A program made the translations under genes and the position numbers. From Epiperipatus broadwayi (taxonomy: Eukaryota; Onychophora; Udeonychophora; Euonychophora; Peripatidae): a DNA stretch of 64,000 bases. The DNA is taken from NCBI GenBank assembly GCA_028023455.1, contig JAQFVV010000112.1:1674001-1738000 (forward strand), written 5' to 3'. Numbering within the stretch: position 1 is the stretch's first letter; the number at the start of each line of letters is the position of its first letter. The notes below the pieces were generated by a model. That model had not been told where the DNA came from, ran no database searches, and worked only from the letters and a program-made list of their open reading frames with translations. Below, piece after piece: positions 1-12,222 of this stretch.

Positions 1-559
1 TTGTTCTTCCATTTTTTATTTATAATGAATCCTATTCCACTTGTATTTCCAATGTCTTTATAGTAGAGCATATGTCCACTTTTTTAAATCAATTCTCTTT
101 TTTCACCTTTTCTTCTAACTTAAAGTCCAATAATGCCCCCCTCCTCACTTAAATATAAGACTTAATTCTTGCAATCTTCCTTCACTGAAAGTAATCAGAG
201 TTGTAAGGACCTAAATAAAGTCATCTTCAAATTCCTGGTTCCACAATCAGATTCTTACCACCCTCCACCCTCGGCCACCAACCACTGCCTTGGTTGGTTA
301 CTTTACAGCCTCCTGGGAATAAGAGCCATGATTTATTTTTGTCTGTCATGATTGTATCTATCTATTGGAAACATATTTATCATTTACACATATTCATTCT
401 ACCTTATCAGGCAGCTGAGAAGAAAGACCATGGTGTTTCTTGATCTTAATCTCAGAAGTAAAAAGCCAATAAACTCACTATGCCGTGAATGCATGTTGAT
501 GAGCAGCCCATCCATGTTCATATACTATATGAATAATCACATATTAATAACAGCTGCTA

Positions 560-1230
560 CATCAAAAACATATGGAGTGGATATTAGGAATTTGCCCTGC
601 TCAGTTCCTTTAAGGAATCAAAAGGTCTTCTTTCAGTTAATAGCAATCTTCTTTCAGTTAATAGCAAACTCCTTTCTGCAGAATAATAATGCGAATTATG
701 ATAGCTATTTGTATGGGTGGATTTTTTGGAAACTGATTTTGATAAGGAATCATCATATTTTCTTGCAATCAAAATATTAAGAAAAGAAAATTATTTATTT
801 TCAACTTCTATAGTAAACTTAATATTATGCCAATCATTAAGAAATGAGTTCAAAACATCAATATTATGAGCCCATATAATCAATGTATATTCACATATCT
901 GTGACAGATAGGTTTCTTATTCACATATCTGTGACAAATAGGTTTCTCAGTAGCTCCATTTAATACTTGATTTTCAAAATTATTCATGATGGGATCAGCA
1001 ATTACAGAAGATGGTTGGAGATCCCATAAAGTCATTTAATTTGTTTATACTTTTGAAAATCATGAATAAAAAAATTTATTTTAGGCAAATTATTGTATTG
1101 AGCTATTATAGGTAAAGCTTCTTCAACAGGAATACTAGTAAATGTAGAAGAAATATCTAAACTAACCAATAAACCACTTTTAGTTAGTTTTAAGTTTTTA
1201 ATTATAGAAATAAAATGACCATTTTTTTAA
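560..1230 (-). pseudogene. Penelope-like element reverse transcriptase, degenerate fragment
   Basis: The minus strand, read with several frameshifts, gives the Penelope-like (PLE) RT order. LVSLDISSTFTSIPVEEAL (motif A) is near 1190-1120. FMGSP followed by SVIADPIMNNFENQVLN (motif B) is near 1030-965. A KPICHRYVN block stands where RYVDD is expected (948-889). Then come FLNDWHNIKFTIE, ILIARK and a KSTHTN block (about 840-690). A 30-bp segment over RYV (889-918/919-948) and a 21-bp segment (626-646/647-667) are each tandemly duplicated. The catalytic DD is lost and the copy is dead. Confidence 0.75.
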
Positions 1231-1289
1231 ATTCAGGATGGAATGTTATCTGTCAACAGTTGTAATCATTGGGCTAAATATCTAGCCAA

Positions 1290-1885
1290 AGCATGTGACC
1301 AGAGCTTGTAGGTTGTCAGATGATCATCTTACTTAAAATAGAACAAAAAAATATTCTACTTTCTAATGGATACAATAAAAACATATACAAGGCATTACAT
1401 AGCATTGATACTAAAAAGAAGAAAGAGGATAAAATTGATAATTCAACTAGTTATAGAGTAAAAGGGTCACTGATAAAAAGATCATCTAATTTTAGCATAA
1501 ATACTATTCTTTCCACTAGCAAAACAAATTGATTTTTTCCATAAACCTGAAGATAGAATATGTTTGGAATACCAGGGAGTTTATGAAATTCCATTTTGCT
1601 CAAAAAACTATATAGGTCAGTCTAATAGACTAATTAATGATCATAAAAATGCCTTTCATCAAAAGTACATCAGACTTTACTTCATATTTTTTAAAAATTG
1701 GTCATAAACCTGATTTTGATAATGCCAAAATACTTGCTAATTTGGAAAAGTATGAATTGAGAACTATGAGGGAGTTGATTGAAATATTAAGATTAATTTG
1801 TTTAAATAGAGCAGATAAAGCACAATGTATTCCAGCTTTATGGGGACCACTTATTTTATCTCTTTCTTCTAATATAAAATGGTGA
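1290..1885 (+). pseudogene. Penelope-like element C-terminal linker and GIY-YIG endonuclease, degenerate fragment
   Basis: On the plus strand a linker (ILLSNGY, about 1345) leads to GVYEIP and YIGQSNR (YIGQ codons 1609-1620), the GIY-YIG nuclease signature, followed by NDHKNAFH. After a frameshift near 1637 it continues GHKPDFDNAKILANLEKYE and ends ALWGPLI, the conserved C-terminal tail of GIY-YIG PLEs. A stop near 1531 and the frameshift show it is inactive. It lies head-to-head with the minus-strand RT piece, so the two cannot be one intact copy. Confidence 0.75.
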
Positions 1886-2690
1886 AACTGAAAACAATAA
1901 ACATTTTATTAATTCCCATATTCTTAATGCTCAACTATTTCATGCTCAATCTTGTTACTATTTGAGATCTAATGGTTTTTCTTTGAAAAGTTAACCTTCA
2001 CAATGGTATATGCTATTTCATCTAAACGTGAATTAATAAAACACACAGTTTAACCCAAAAACTTTTATTTATATTATATAACTATGAAAATAATAAATAC
2101 ATATCCATACATAATCTTATCCTGAAAATAATGCCTATTTGCTCATATTAAAAGTTCAATAAAATTTACCACAGAGAAATTTGGGTAATATTTAGTACAT
2201 ACACAAATTTTTCAATCATGCAGACTACATTTTGAAGGCAAACAGACTTTTTCAGCAAACTTGTAATGGCATTATGAAATGGTATGTTATGACTTCCGCC
2301 TGATTTTTTTTTCCTCACACACTAAATCTGCAGGAAAGGAGTGTTGATTGGTTTATTGAAGAAATTGATTTGCCCAAACTTAAACTACATTATAATAGAC
2401 AACTTGCATGTGAATAAACTTGATGAGAAATGGATGGAGGATTGGATATATTGAAAGTCATTGTTGAGATTAGATATCTCACCATCATGGATTCTTTTTT
2501 GGGTGATTTATCAAAAGGGCATGTGTACAACCTTCCAAGACATAACATTGGTTCCTTACATAAAGAACTCAGCTGTGATCAAAGAAATTTATATGAACAT
2601 TCTGCAACATATATAGCAAAAGGTGAAATAGTTTAGATATTTTATGGGCAACTTAATATTTTTCACAGTGAGTCCTTGTAAATTTTTTTC
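1886..2690. other. No recognised feature
   Basis: AT-rich sequence. A short plus-strand ORF at 2430-2636 has no recognisable motif. The segment about 2290-2640 is slightly GC-richer and may be old transposon-derived coding sequence, but I cannot assign it. Confidence 0.3.
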
Positions 2691-2699
2691 CCAACAGAA

Positions 2700-3335
2700 A
2701 CTTGAAAATACTATATTGGACTATTTCCATCATCTAATATAAGTAAGTAGTCAATTGAAAATACTATATTGAACTATTTCCATCATCTAATATAAGTAAG
2801 TAGTCAATGTCGTTAGGAAAATTTAACTTTATTAAATATTCCAAATACATTCAACTGTTAGTAATAACACACAGGTTAGTATATACACATTTCAAAAAGT
2901 ATTATTTTCCTCTTTAGGTGTTCCTTAGCAATGATAGTACTAGCATGGAAATCAACACTAACTGAACCATCCTGCCAAAGGCAATCATCAGAAATTTCAT
3001 ATACTTACCTGAGGTTCCTTCTGATTTCTTCATGCTAGTAATCACTGATCAGGTCAGAATCACCTGAAGGAGAATACCTCTTGAAAGGTGCATTACAACC
3101 TGTGTGCTATTACTAACAGTTGAATGTATTTGGAATATGAGGCTTAGCATGTAATAATTTCTGTGTATCTTTATAGCTTCTCATTCAAGTGTGGCATACG
3201 CTTTGTTAATTTTGTATATTAAATTATCGAATGAGAAGTCTTAAAATCTTTAATACTTTGGAATATTTAAATAAAGTTAATTTTTCCTAGACATTCAATA
3301 CTTGTATTACATGATGGAAACAGTCCAATATATAA
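2700..3335. repeat. Inverted repeat with a tandemly duplicated arm
   Basis: The left arm (2700-2880) holds a 56-bp segment twice in tandem (ACTATATTGGACTATTTCCA... and ACTATATTGAACTATTTCCA...). The end of the arm (TTCAACTGTTAGTAATAACA at about 2849) reappears inverted at about 3110. The outer part reappears inverted to about 3335, interrupted near 3137-3240 by unrelated sequence. This is a foldback or MITE-like element with an insertion in the right arm. Confidence 0.65.
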
Positions 3336-4365
3336 ATACAGCTAAAACACTATCATCATAAACCTTGAAAATTTGTTCTGCTTCAATTTATCTAACAGAT
3401 AAATCTTAACAAAATTGTGATCAAAATGGCAAAAATAACTGTATAATATAGTACACCTTATTTAACTTGAATGTGTAAGAGGTAGTTTTCTTAAATCAAA
3501 AATTTGATTTGCAAAAAGTTGCTCTAAAAACTTTCACTTTCCTATACATTTATTAAAAATGACTTGCTAAACATAATTGTAGAATCTTAATTTTGTCTGT
3601 TAGTTAAAATGTCATCTTGTTTTAAATAAATTAACCTTATTTTGCTAGAAATGTTTCCAATTTGTTGATTTTATTTTCTAAATTTACACTTTTCATAGTT
3701 CTATTTCACAGTTTTTGGTCCATTAAAAATTATGAATACCATGATCTTGGAGAAAAAATTCCCATAATGGACTTCTGGATTAGAAATATTGCTGGCACAT
3801 TCAAGTCTGTTCTCTTGCAGTGGCTTCCTGTTCTTTTATATATTTCCATACCAAAATAAACTCATATCAAGATCATCTTTTGGATATTCAATCTAGAATG
3901 TACAATTGAAAAATTAACTTTTGAAACATAAATTTTTGTGAGATTCCAAATATTTTTTTCCCCCCAGATCCAACAATAAAACTAACTGGATTCTCATCAA
4001 CAGATTTTGGACAACCCATGGCCATTATATTCATCTGGTTCATAAATTTAACAGCTACTGATTTTATGTAGATGTGGGTAAACCCAAATCATGAACCATA
4101 AGTTTACGATTGTCTTATGGCTACAGTGGCAGAATTGAAGAACTTAATAAAGTCATTACTGAATATATCTGCTGGTTGAAATCTCTATAGGTTCCTTCAT
4201 ATTTTGTTAACTATTAAGCTGTTCTCTTTTTTAAAAAAGAAATCAATATGCAAAATAATAAATTAATAATTGAAATTTCAAGATAGTCACCATAAAATGT
4301 CTTAGTGTTTGATAAGATCATTCAGTTTCTTCTTTCGATTGTTCAAAATACACTGAATAAGATTT
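3336..4365. other. No recognised feature
   Basis: AT-rich sequence with homopolymer runs. The plus ORF at 3662-3859 has no recognisable domain and looks like chance. Confidence 0.3.
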
Positions 4366-5712
4366 TAAGCCAATAAACATCACATGTTCACCTCCTCTTA
4401 TGCTTGTGTATAACAGTTGTTAAAACAGGCAAAACTCACTATATATATTGCCACACACAGCAAGCTAGAGTAATCAATGGATGCCAGAAGGCTTGTGTAT
4501 AAAATCCCCATCTAGTGCCTACTCATCCAATATCCCCAGACTAGTTTCTGGCTTATGGCCTTCTCAGTGAGGAGCCTATAAAAAACCCTAAAATTTTTTA
4601 ACCAACCCATTAAGTTTTAATGTTTAATGGGTTCGGACCCCCTTTATATCCCCAACATTTTGTTTTAAAAAACACCCCCACCACCTCCCTTTTAGGGGGT
4701 TGGTTTTAGAAAAAACATCACATGACCACCTTCTCTTAAACAGACAAACCTCACTAATATATTGCCACACACAAGCTAAAATAATCAATGGATGCCAAAA
4801 AGCTTGTGCATAAAATCCCCATTTAGTGCCTACTCATCCAATATCCCCAGACTAGTTTCTGGTTTATGGCCTTCGTCAGTGAGGAGTCTTGTATCTGAGG
4901 CACTGCATCTAGATCTTAGGATCTAATGCAACCATCCAGCAACCACCTACTACAAAACACCTTAATGCTTTTAATCCAATCCCATTAACTTATATAAGTC
5001 GTATGGGTCTGAATCCAGTTCAGTAGCCATACATTTTGGTGTCTTTGGTTCTTTAATTACCATAGCCACCACTATCCTATTAGGCAGGATAGGTTTTAAG
5101 CAAATAAACATCACATGACCACCTCCTCTTATGCTTCTGCATAACTGTTAAAACAGGCAAACCTCACTATATATATTGCTACACACAACAAGCTAGAGTA
5201 ATCAATGGATGCCAGAAGGCTTGTGCATAAAATCCTCATCTAGTGCCTACTCATCCAATATCTCCAGACTAGTTTCTGGCTTATGGCCTTTGTCAGTGAG
5301 AAGCCTTGGATCTGAGAACACTGCATCTAGATCTTAAGATCTAATGCAACCCTCCAGCAACCACCTTTTATTTCCAATTAACTACAAAACTATGAGTCTT
5401 AATCTGAAAACCATGTTTTCAACCCAAGCCCATTAGCTTATATAGTCATAAAACATTATGGTGTTTTCAATTTAAGACTATTTTGTAGTTAAATGGAAAT
5501 AAAAGGTGGTTGCTGGAGGGTTGCATTAGATCCTAAGATCTAGATGCAGTGTTCTCAGATCCAAGGCTTCTCACTGACAAAGGCCATAAGCCAGAAACTA
5601 GTCTGGGGATATTGGATGAGAGGCACTAGATGGGGATTTTATGCACAAGCCTTCTGGCATCCATTGATTACTCTAGCTTGCTGTGTGTGGCAATATATAT
5701 ACTGTTTTGCCT
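4366..5712. repeat. Repeat family A cluster: three direct units and one inverted
   Basis: Units of roughly 340-390 bp repeat at 4366-4707 (its end degenerate), 4708-5097 and 5098-5440, each starting near AAACATCACATG and containing AGACTAGTTTCTGGCTTATGG. A fourth, inverted copy at about 5478-5712 makes a palindrome centred near 5455. One unit contains CATACATTTTGGTGTCTTTG (5030-5049), which resembles an LTR end (CA) followed by a primer-binding site starting TGG. An LTR-retrotransposon origin is possible but unproven. Confidence 0.7.
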
Positions 5713-5837
5713 GAATAAGATTTATTAGTAAATTAGTGTTTACAATGCAGCAAAAAGAGCCAAAATAAAAAAAAGCTGTTACCATATTTAAAAATGTTTT
5801 ATCAAAAAAAAAAAAAGTACAAAACTAGATTTTAATA

Positions 5838-7025
5838 ACTGTAACACAGGCTTATTATATACCTGGGTCTATATATGTAATATATAGAGTATATGAGCAC
5901 AGACTTTCACATGACCCACCACTCTCCACTCTATCTAATAACACTGATACACTCAAGCACATATATGCTGAAAAGATAAATAATCACCAATATACATATT
6001 TCATGCTAAACCAGCAATCATCAGTTGGCCCAGATTATCATCTCCCACACATATATACTATAAGTGCTCAGATATATATTAAGATAGACAATCTTCATAC
6101 TTTAAGGTAGAGGCTCCAATCCACTACACACTCCAAATCTTCAACCGTCCATCCAATTGAAAATCTGATGATGGAAAGCTCGAAGGCCACCCTGAGGCCG
6201 AGATTCTTGTCACAACCATGTGGCCTAAAGTCAATCTGGACCCCACTTATACAGGACATAATCCATTTAATACATATGCAAGGATGGGCAGACATCTCTA
6301 GAATGTAATAACTGAAACACAGGCTTATTATATACTTGTCTATATATAGGGTATATGAACACAGATTTGCACACGACCCACCACTCTATCTAATAACACT
6401 GATACCCTCAAGCACATATATGTTGAAAAGATAAATAATCACCATTATCCGTATTTCATGCTAAACCAGCAATCATCATTTATCTTTTCAGCATATATGT
6501 GCTGGAGTGTATCAGTGTTATTAGATAGAGTGGAGGGTCGTGTGAAAGTCTGTGCTCATATACCCTATATATTACATATATAGACACAGGTATATAATAA
6601 GCCTGTGTTTCAGTTATTACATTCTAGAGATGTCTGCCCATCCTTGCATATGCTAAATGGATTATGTCCTGTACATGTGGGGTTCAGATTGACTTTAGGT
6701 CAACATTGGTGTGACAAGAATCTCGGCCTCAGGGTGGCCTTCGAGCTTTCTATCATCAGATTTTCAATTGGATGGACGGTTGAAGATTTGGAATGTGTAG
6801 TGGATTGGAGCCTCTACATTAAAGTATGAAGATTGTCTATCTTAATATATATCTGAACACTTATAGTATATATGTGTGGAAGATGATAATCTGGACCAAC
6901 TGATGATTGCTGGTTTAACATAAAATACGTATACTGGTGATTATTTATCTTTTCAGCATATATGTGCTTGAGTGTATCAGTGTTGTTAGATACCCACAGA
7001 AAGTGGTGCGTCATGTGAAAACTAT
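5838..7025. repeat. Repeat family B: long near-perfect palindrome
   Basis: The left arm has order A-B-A (A at 5838-6012, B to 6300, A again 6307-6476). The right arm repeats it inverted from 6477 to 7025. Centre at about 6476/6477. Block B (for example GGCCACCCTGAGGCCGAGAT at 6186) recurs inverted near 6730. Apparent mirrored ORFs at 6095-6295 (minus) and 6605-6829 (plus) are a consequence of the palindrome, not genes. Confidence 0.85.
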
Positions 7026-7794
7026 AGTGTTACTTTAAATTCAGTATTTACGAATTTAAAGGTACCAATTCAAACCCCATGCTACAGTACCACTCATCAG
7101 ATCAAAAATATTTTGAAGAAAAAGGAATACTACCACTTGAAACTGTGTAGTTGAAAGTATTTGGAAAAGTATAAATGTTTGATTTTTTCATTAAAATAAT
7201 TCAACTAAATATAAAACATCCAACACACCTGTACAAACAGATTTTACACTTGTTCAAACAAAACATTTATGGAAATCTTAGGATAAATTATAGCAGTTTA
7301 AAAATATAAAGTTGATACATTTAGATATTTAACAAAAATCAATAAACAGAAAAATTTATTGCTTTGGAAAAAAAAGTTCTAATCATGCAAAAATCTGTTT
7401 TACATTGCCACATTAAAATACAATATTAAAATGGATTTTTTATTAAATGAAAATAAGTATTATATTATGCAGTTTTAAAATCTGTACTTCTACTGAAATT
7501 AGTTGATAGGTGTGGAAACATTCTACAGAGTTTAGTAAAGAAAAAAAAAATTGTCAATAAGTTATTGGTAACTTGATTTTGAATTTCAAATTTTTGAGCA
7601 ATTTGAGTCTGGTTAATTCACCCCTACATCATTTTCTTTGACTTCAAATTATAATTTCACTGTGTATATAATATATATCCTTTTTGTTTTTTTGATATAG
7701 AAAAATTGGAATATTTAACTGAAGCATAGAGCTAAAATTCTTCATTACTAATTTCATGTTATAGAAAATATGAATCTGTAACTTCTATCATTAA
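7026..7794. other. No recognised feature
   Basis: AT-rich sequence without repeats or coding signal that I could identify. Confidence 0.3.
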
Positions 7795-7876
7795 TATCTG
7801 AAGGCAGACGAAGATTCCAAAAGAACATCCTACTAGTATATGTTCATCAGATAGATTCTGTATAGCATCTACTGAA
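7795..7876 (-). CDS. Tentative third exon of the unrecognised gene
   Basis: After a weak acceptor (TTCTAAG, poor pyrimidine tract) the minus strand is open and in the phase required by the 9.2 kb exon. It reads SVDAIQNLSDEHILVGCSFG and continues with hydrophobic residues. The style resembles a beta-strand of a WD40-like repeat. No convincing donor was found, so the 3' boundary is arbitrary. Evidence: reading frame and phase only. Confidence 0.22.
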
Positions 7877-8654
7877 CTTAGAATACTCATGTAAGCTTAT
7901 TCAAATTATGTAAATAGTACAAGTTCATTCTAACAGAATTCTTTACCTGTTGATCATATTTTATTCATATTCAAAAATTAGTATTTTCAAATGTTTTCTT
8001 TACTTCCCACAAAATATCGGGGTTGTTTTTACAGCTTTCACTAATTTTTACATAATAGGTTTTTGTGAGTTCCTTCTAATAAAAAAAAAGTTGGATATTG
8101 AAAACCAAATGTCATGTGTTCTACAATAATTGCATAGAATTTAAAAGACCAACGTCTGGCAATTAAATCCGAAGTGAACTAATGCAGGTGCAAATGTTCT
8201 AATAATTTTAATGAGCACATAAATTCAAATATGTAATACTAAGAATATAAATCCATTCATGAAATAAACAAATTTAAATATATTAAGATAATTCACAAAC
8301 TAGATCTCTGAAGAATCATAGAGTGGCACTGATATAACAAAAAATGGGTGTTATTTACAAGTTCATTTTTGTTGGGGGTCTAGTTTGTGAATTTATTCTA
8401 ACTTGTTTATTCTTGAATAGATAATTATATATATATTGTAACAGGAAACGAATTTGAGCCCTGTTACAAGGGAAAGTTGAATATTCATATACATACCTGC
8501 AAACACAATAAGGTATATATATATTTGTTTAAAGAAGTCAAAATAAGTAAACATTTTTTTTTTGCCCATATGCTTTAGGTGAACTATTATTCATTATCTT
8601 TTACGGAATGCACACACACACATATATATATATAATGATTAAATGGCAAATGTA
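7877..8654. other. AT-rich stretch with short microsatellites
   Basis: Contains a short (CA)n/(TA)n run at about 8612-8634 and (TA)n near 8427 and 8516. Nothing else recognised. Confidence 0.3.
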
Positions 8655-8882
8655 TATATTTTCTTTTTGATGTTTAAAAAAATAAAAATTATAACGTATT
8701 TGATTTTCTCTTATTAAAACCCTTTCAGCTTCAAGCTGCCATATTCAACTTTTTAAAATACTGGCCTGACATATATATTTCTTTTTGATGTTTAAAAAAA
8801 TGAAAATTATAACTTTTCTTTTATTAAAACCCTTTCAGCTTCAAGCCGCCATATTCAACTTTTTAAAATACTGGCCAGACAC
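8655..8882. repeat. 115-bp tandem duplication
   Basis: Two adjacent copies (about 8655-8771 and 8772-8882) share TTCTTTTTGATGTTTAAA at their start and CCCTTTCAGCTTCAAG further on, differing by a small deletion in the second. If the 9-10 kb exons are real this lies in an intron. Confidence 0.8.
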
Positions 8883-9160
8883 ACAATTTTCACAATAACT
8901 TTAGTTTTAATTATGTTAGAGCAAAAACGATTACATTGCTAGAAACTAGAAACATTAAGGAAAACAATAAACTTAAAATAGTGATAACTATATAAAAAAT
9001 AATAAAGAAAAGAAATTTTCACATCCGAAATACTTATTATTTTATTGTTTGTTCATAATTTGAAAAGTAACATTAACTAAAATTGAAAATACATCTTTAG
9101 TGATAATTTCTTTATATTCCTCACACAATTATCTTTCTAAACATATATAACATGTCTTAC

Positions 9161-10210
9161 CCGAGATAATCCACAGCTTCACAATCTCCAAAAGAAGTCG
9201 GATATGACTTCATTTTTATCTTGTACCCCAAATGTTCTAAATGTTAAAGGCGTCTATAAAGAAAGATTCATCCTAATAAAAGATACAAAAAAAATCATCA
9301 TAGCAATTGGCTTCTTATCCATCTAAAATTAGAAATTGTAGGCTACTGTCTATATCACTGATAAAATGAATTTCATCTCTTCATTTTATATTTTTTTGTG
9401 TACATCAGTGATATTTATATTCTTTATGGACACCAGTGATGTTTATATTCTTTATGCACACAAGTGATGTTTATAATCTTTATGCACAGAAGTGGTGCTA
9501 TCTTATTATATTTATTGCACCACATAGATATAATTTATTTGCATATAGTGTATTTGTTAGCTATTGACTTGAAAATAATGTTATGAAACATATAGCAAAA
9601 CCAAAGCATGAACCACATATATATAATTTATTTGCATACAGATCATTTGTTAGTTATAGACTTGAAAAACGTAACAAGAATCGGAATTTGATTATATGTT
9701 TGTATACATCTGATTATTAGTTTTATAACAATAGCAAAACCAAAGCATGAACCACATATATATAATTTATTTGCATACAGATCATTTGTTAGCTATAGAC
9801 TTGAAAAACGTAAGCAAGATTCGGAATTTGATTATATGTTTGTATACATTTGATTATTAGTTTTATAACAAATTACTTATAAACCATATTATATAAACAT
9901 AACTAATGATTTTCGTAATAAATTATAATTTTTGAAAAACATTATTTTTATAATAGTGTAGATCATTAAAAATTATATTAGATATTAATTGTATATGAGC
10001 ATAAATAACTAACACACACAAATTACAAATAATTAATAAAAATGATAATTAAATAAAAATATATTTTATTAAAAAAATGTAAAAATGTTACTTACAGCAT
10101 TACGGTGAACATCTACTGTCAGCCATCTTTGTAATAGTACAGGAGAAGCCGAAATGTCATTTGCAGCCCCGTAACTTATTTTGTCTTTTATCGCTTCATG
10201 ATAAGTACAA
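9161..10210 (-). CDS. Possible start of an unrecognised minus-strand gene (5' UTR exon plus start exon)
   Basis: A putative first exon (about 10210-10096) ends at GCT/GTAAGT and is noncoding. A second exon (9253-9161) has acceptor TTTATAG and donor CGG/GTAAGA. Within it an ATG (9213-9211, context AAAAATGA) has an in-frame TAA 11 codons upstream. It opens MKSYPTSFGDCEAVDYL plus two bases of the next codon, probably Gly. CpG dinucleotides are more frequent here than nearby, as in exons or promoters. I do not recognise the protein. The gene would run leftward, downstream of TSEN2 and in the same orientation. It could also be chance splice-like sequence. Confidence 0.4.
9393..9500. repeat. 28-bp tandem repeat, about four copies
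   Basis: The unit TCTTTATGCACACAAGTGAT plus TTTATA recurs at 9421, 9449 and 9477 with a degenerate copy before them. It sits between the two putative exons of the unrecognised gene. Confidence 0.8.
9518..9870. repeat. 139-bp tandem repeat, about 2.5 copies
   Basis: ATAGCAAAACCAAAGCATGA begins copies at 9592 and 9731 (period 139). A partial copy precedes them from 9518. Copies differ at few sites, implying a recent duplication. Confidence 0.8.
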
Positions 10211-12222
10211 AAATTATTAAAAAAGACAAAAAAATTAAATACTGTGGTCGATTAAAATTGCTGCCAAAAATTTAAATTTTAACCTATTTTTTTAAAATAA
10301 ACATTTTCTGAAAGCCACATGACTAAGCTTTCGAAAGATCGTATTTTGATCTACATCACACTTATACCTTTTACGTCAGTAAAGAAAGAAAACAAAACAT
10401 CATCTGAAAAATGCCCGAGGCACACTTGCAGCGTTGAAAGGGTTTTAAAGGAAAAAAAAGAGAAAAAGTTTATTATAAAAGAAACAGATGCTTATCTCTG
10501 TAAATAATCTACATGTCCGAGCAGAAATCTATTTTTGTTGTATGTATTTTAATTTTTACTTGTTTTGTAATGTTATTTTAAAAATTCTGAATGGACTGCA
10601 TTTACCTAAAATGTGTTAAAAGGTTTTCTTTTATCAAAGATTTAGAACTTAACAGTGGAAGCCAGATTTGGAAAAACAAAAGATGAGAAATTGAATAGAG
10701 ATCACACACAATGTTCAAACCAAGACACCCATACTGCCAATCCATAGAATAGTTGGAGAGATAAAGACATTAATACTTATTTTATTAACAATTATTTAAT
10801 AAAATTAACTAATAAGTTCAGAAATAATATAATTCCAAATCTAGCCCATTCCTATCAAAATATAATTTCATATAGCAAATAAGATTAATCAATTGATTCT
10901 TATTACTAAATTAATTAACATTTACTTTGATTTATTCCCTCTTTTGTAATAATTAAATCTGAAAACATCTCACAAATATGAAATAAAAAATTGAAGACGG
11001 GCTAAAAATATTCCCTTTTATGGAAATGTTCCATATTATTTTTATCTTTTTTGGAGGAAAAATATAATAAAAAATGTTTCAACAAAAAAGAATTAATAAA
11101 GATTATTCATTATTACTTACACTAAAATATTTGCAAAATGCAGATGTGCACACTACAATACCTTATATTACAATGGTTTCATTCCTTTGAGTCCTTTTCA
11201 ATTTATAATTTTAAGTTTCTTTCCAGGTCAGCTTTTCCTTCATGTTTCTTCAAATGTTCATATTAAAATGGAATAATTTCCAGGGTGAGTTATCCACAAG
11301 TAGAATTTACCCATGATTTCTTGTAGTTGCTTCAAATTCTAAGTTTGTGCTTATATTAATTGGCACACATTTCCTGGGTAGATTAACACAAATTTATCCA
11401 TTTCACAATATAATTTGCGATAAGGTTTCACACAAACAATCATGCTTTTGGATACAACACAAGGATTGTTGCAAATTTTTCAGAGGTATTCTCTTTCTAT
11501 ATCTTAATTTTTAGGAATAGGTTACATGTTTTGTTGTTTCCTTCAATCTATTACAAAACTTTTAAACTAGGAGTCAGATTAATCTTATTTTAGATTACCA
11601 AATTGCTGTTCTTTTCAGAACTGAACTACATTTTCTTCAATCATTGGATCAAAGAATGACTTCCTCACAAAATGCTAAAGTCTAGACCTTCCACCTATCT
11701 TATTTTCTAGAACAATCTTATATCCAACCAATCGCATATCTCAGATATGACAGCATTAAACCCTCAGCAATTGAATCTATTTTTACAAAAAGATTTTTTT
11801 AATCAATTAAAAACATCTATTTATTGAAAAACAACTTTAGTTTTTTTTTCTTAAATACCAAAAAAAAAAAAAAAAACAATCTTTTAATTATACAAGATAT
11901 CTTTAATTTTTTAGAGATAAAAAGAAAAAAGAAACTTTAATTGTAAACATTATTTAACAAAAATGTTAAAATATTTTTTTTTTAAAAAAAAAAAACCTGA
12001 CAAGCATTACTTAAAACTTTACCATTAATCACTTTTTTTATTAAGTTAAAAACTAATAGATAAAATTACTGAAGAGAAGAAAAAAAAAACATTTAGTTTA
12101 CTCTTCTTATAATTTTATTTCTTTTATAGCTATCCTTAATAAATTGCAAATATTCATTCTTATTTTTAAAATTGTTTGGAACTTATCATTTAAAAAGTTT
12201 GTAATTGTATTTAAAAAACGGT
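10211..12222. other. No recognised gene; AT-rich flank
   Basis: If the 10.1 kb exon is a true first exon, its promoter would be at the left end of this stretch. CpGs near 10330-10440 are above local background, but no TATA or initiator motif is convincing. The rest is AT-rich with poly-A/T runs at about 11860 and 11980. Confidence 0.3.

Noticed and set aside
169-780. Plus-strand ORFs of 60 and 142 codons
   Set aside because: They overlap the minus-strand Penelope-like RT remains, have no motif, and the first lacks an ATG.
6095-6829. Mirrored ORFs sharing RVAFELSIIRFSIGWTVEDL
   Set aside because: Similarity is explained by the family B palindrome; no domain, no splice sites, no conserved start.
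10096-10200. Plus-strand exon reading (acceptor TTACAG, frame HYGEHLLSAIFV)
   Set aside because: Open by chance; no donor with consensus, whereas the minus strand has GTAAGT at the matching edge.
10096-10200. Minus-strand coding reading LLQRWLTVDVHRNA as a TSEN2 last exon or other conserved exon
   Set aside because: No acceptor before it in phase; joined to the next exon the frame hits TGA. A better TSEN2 last exon was found at 19102-19164.
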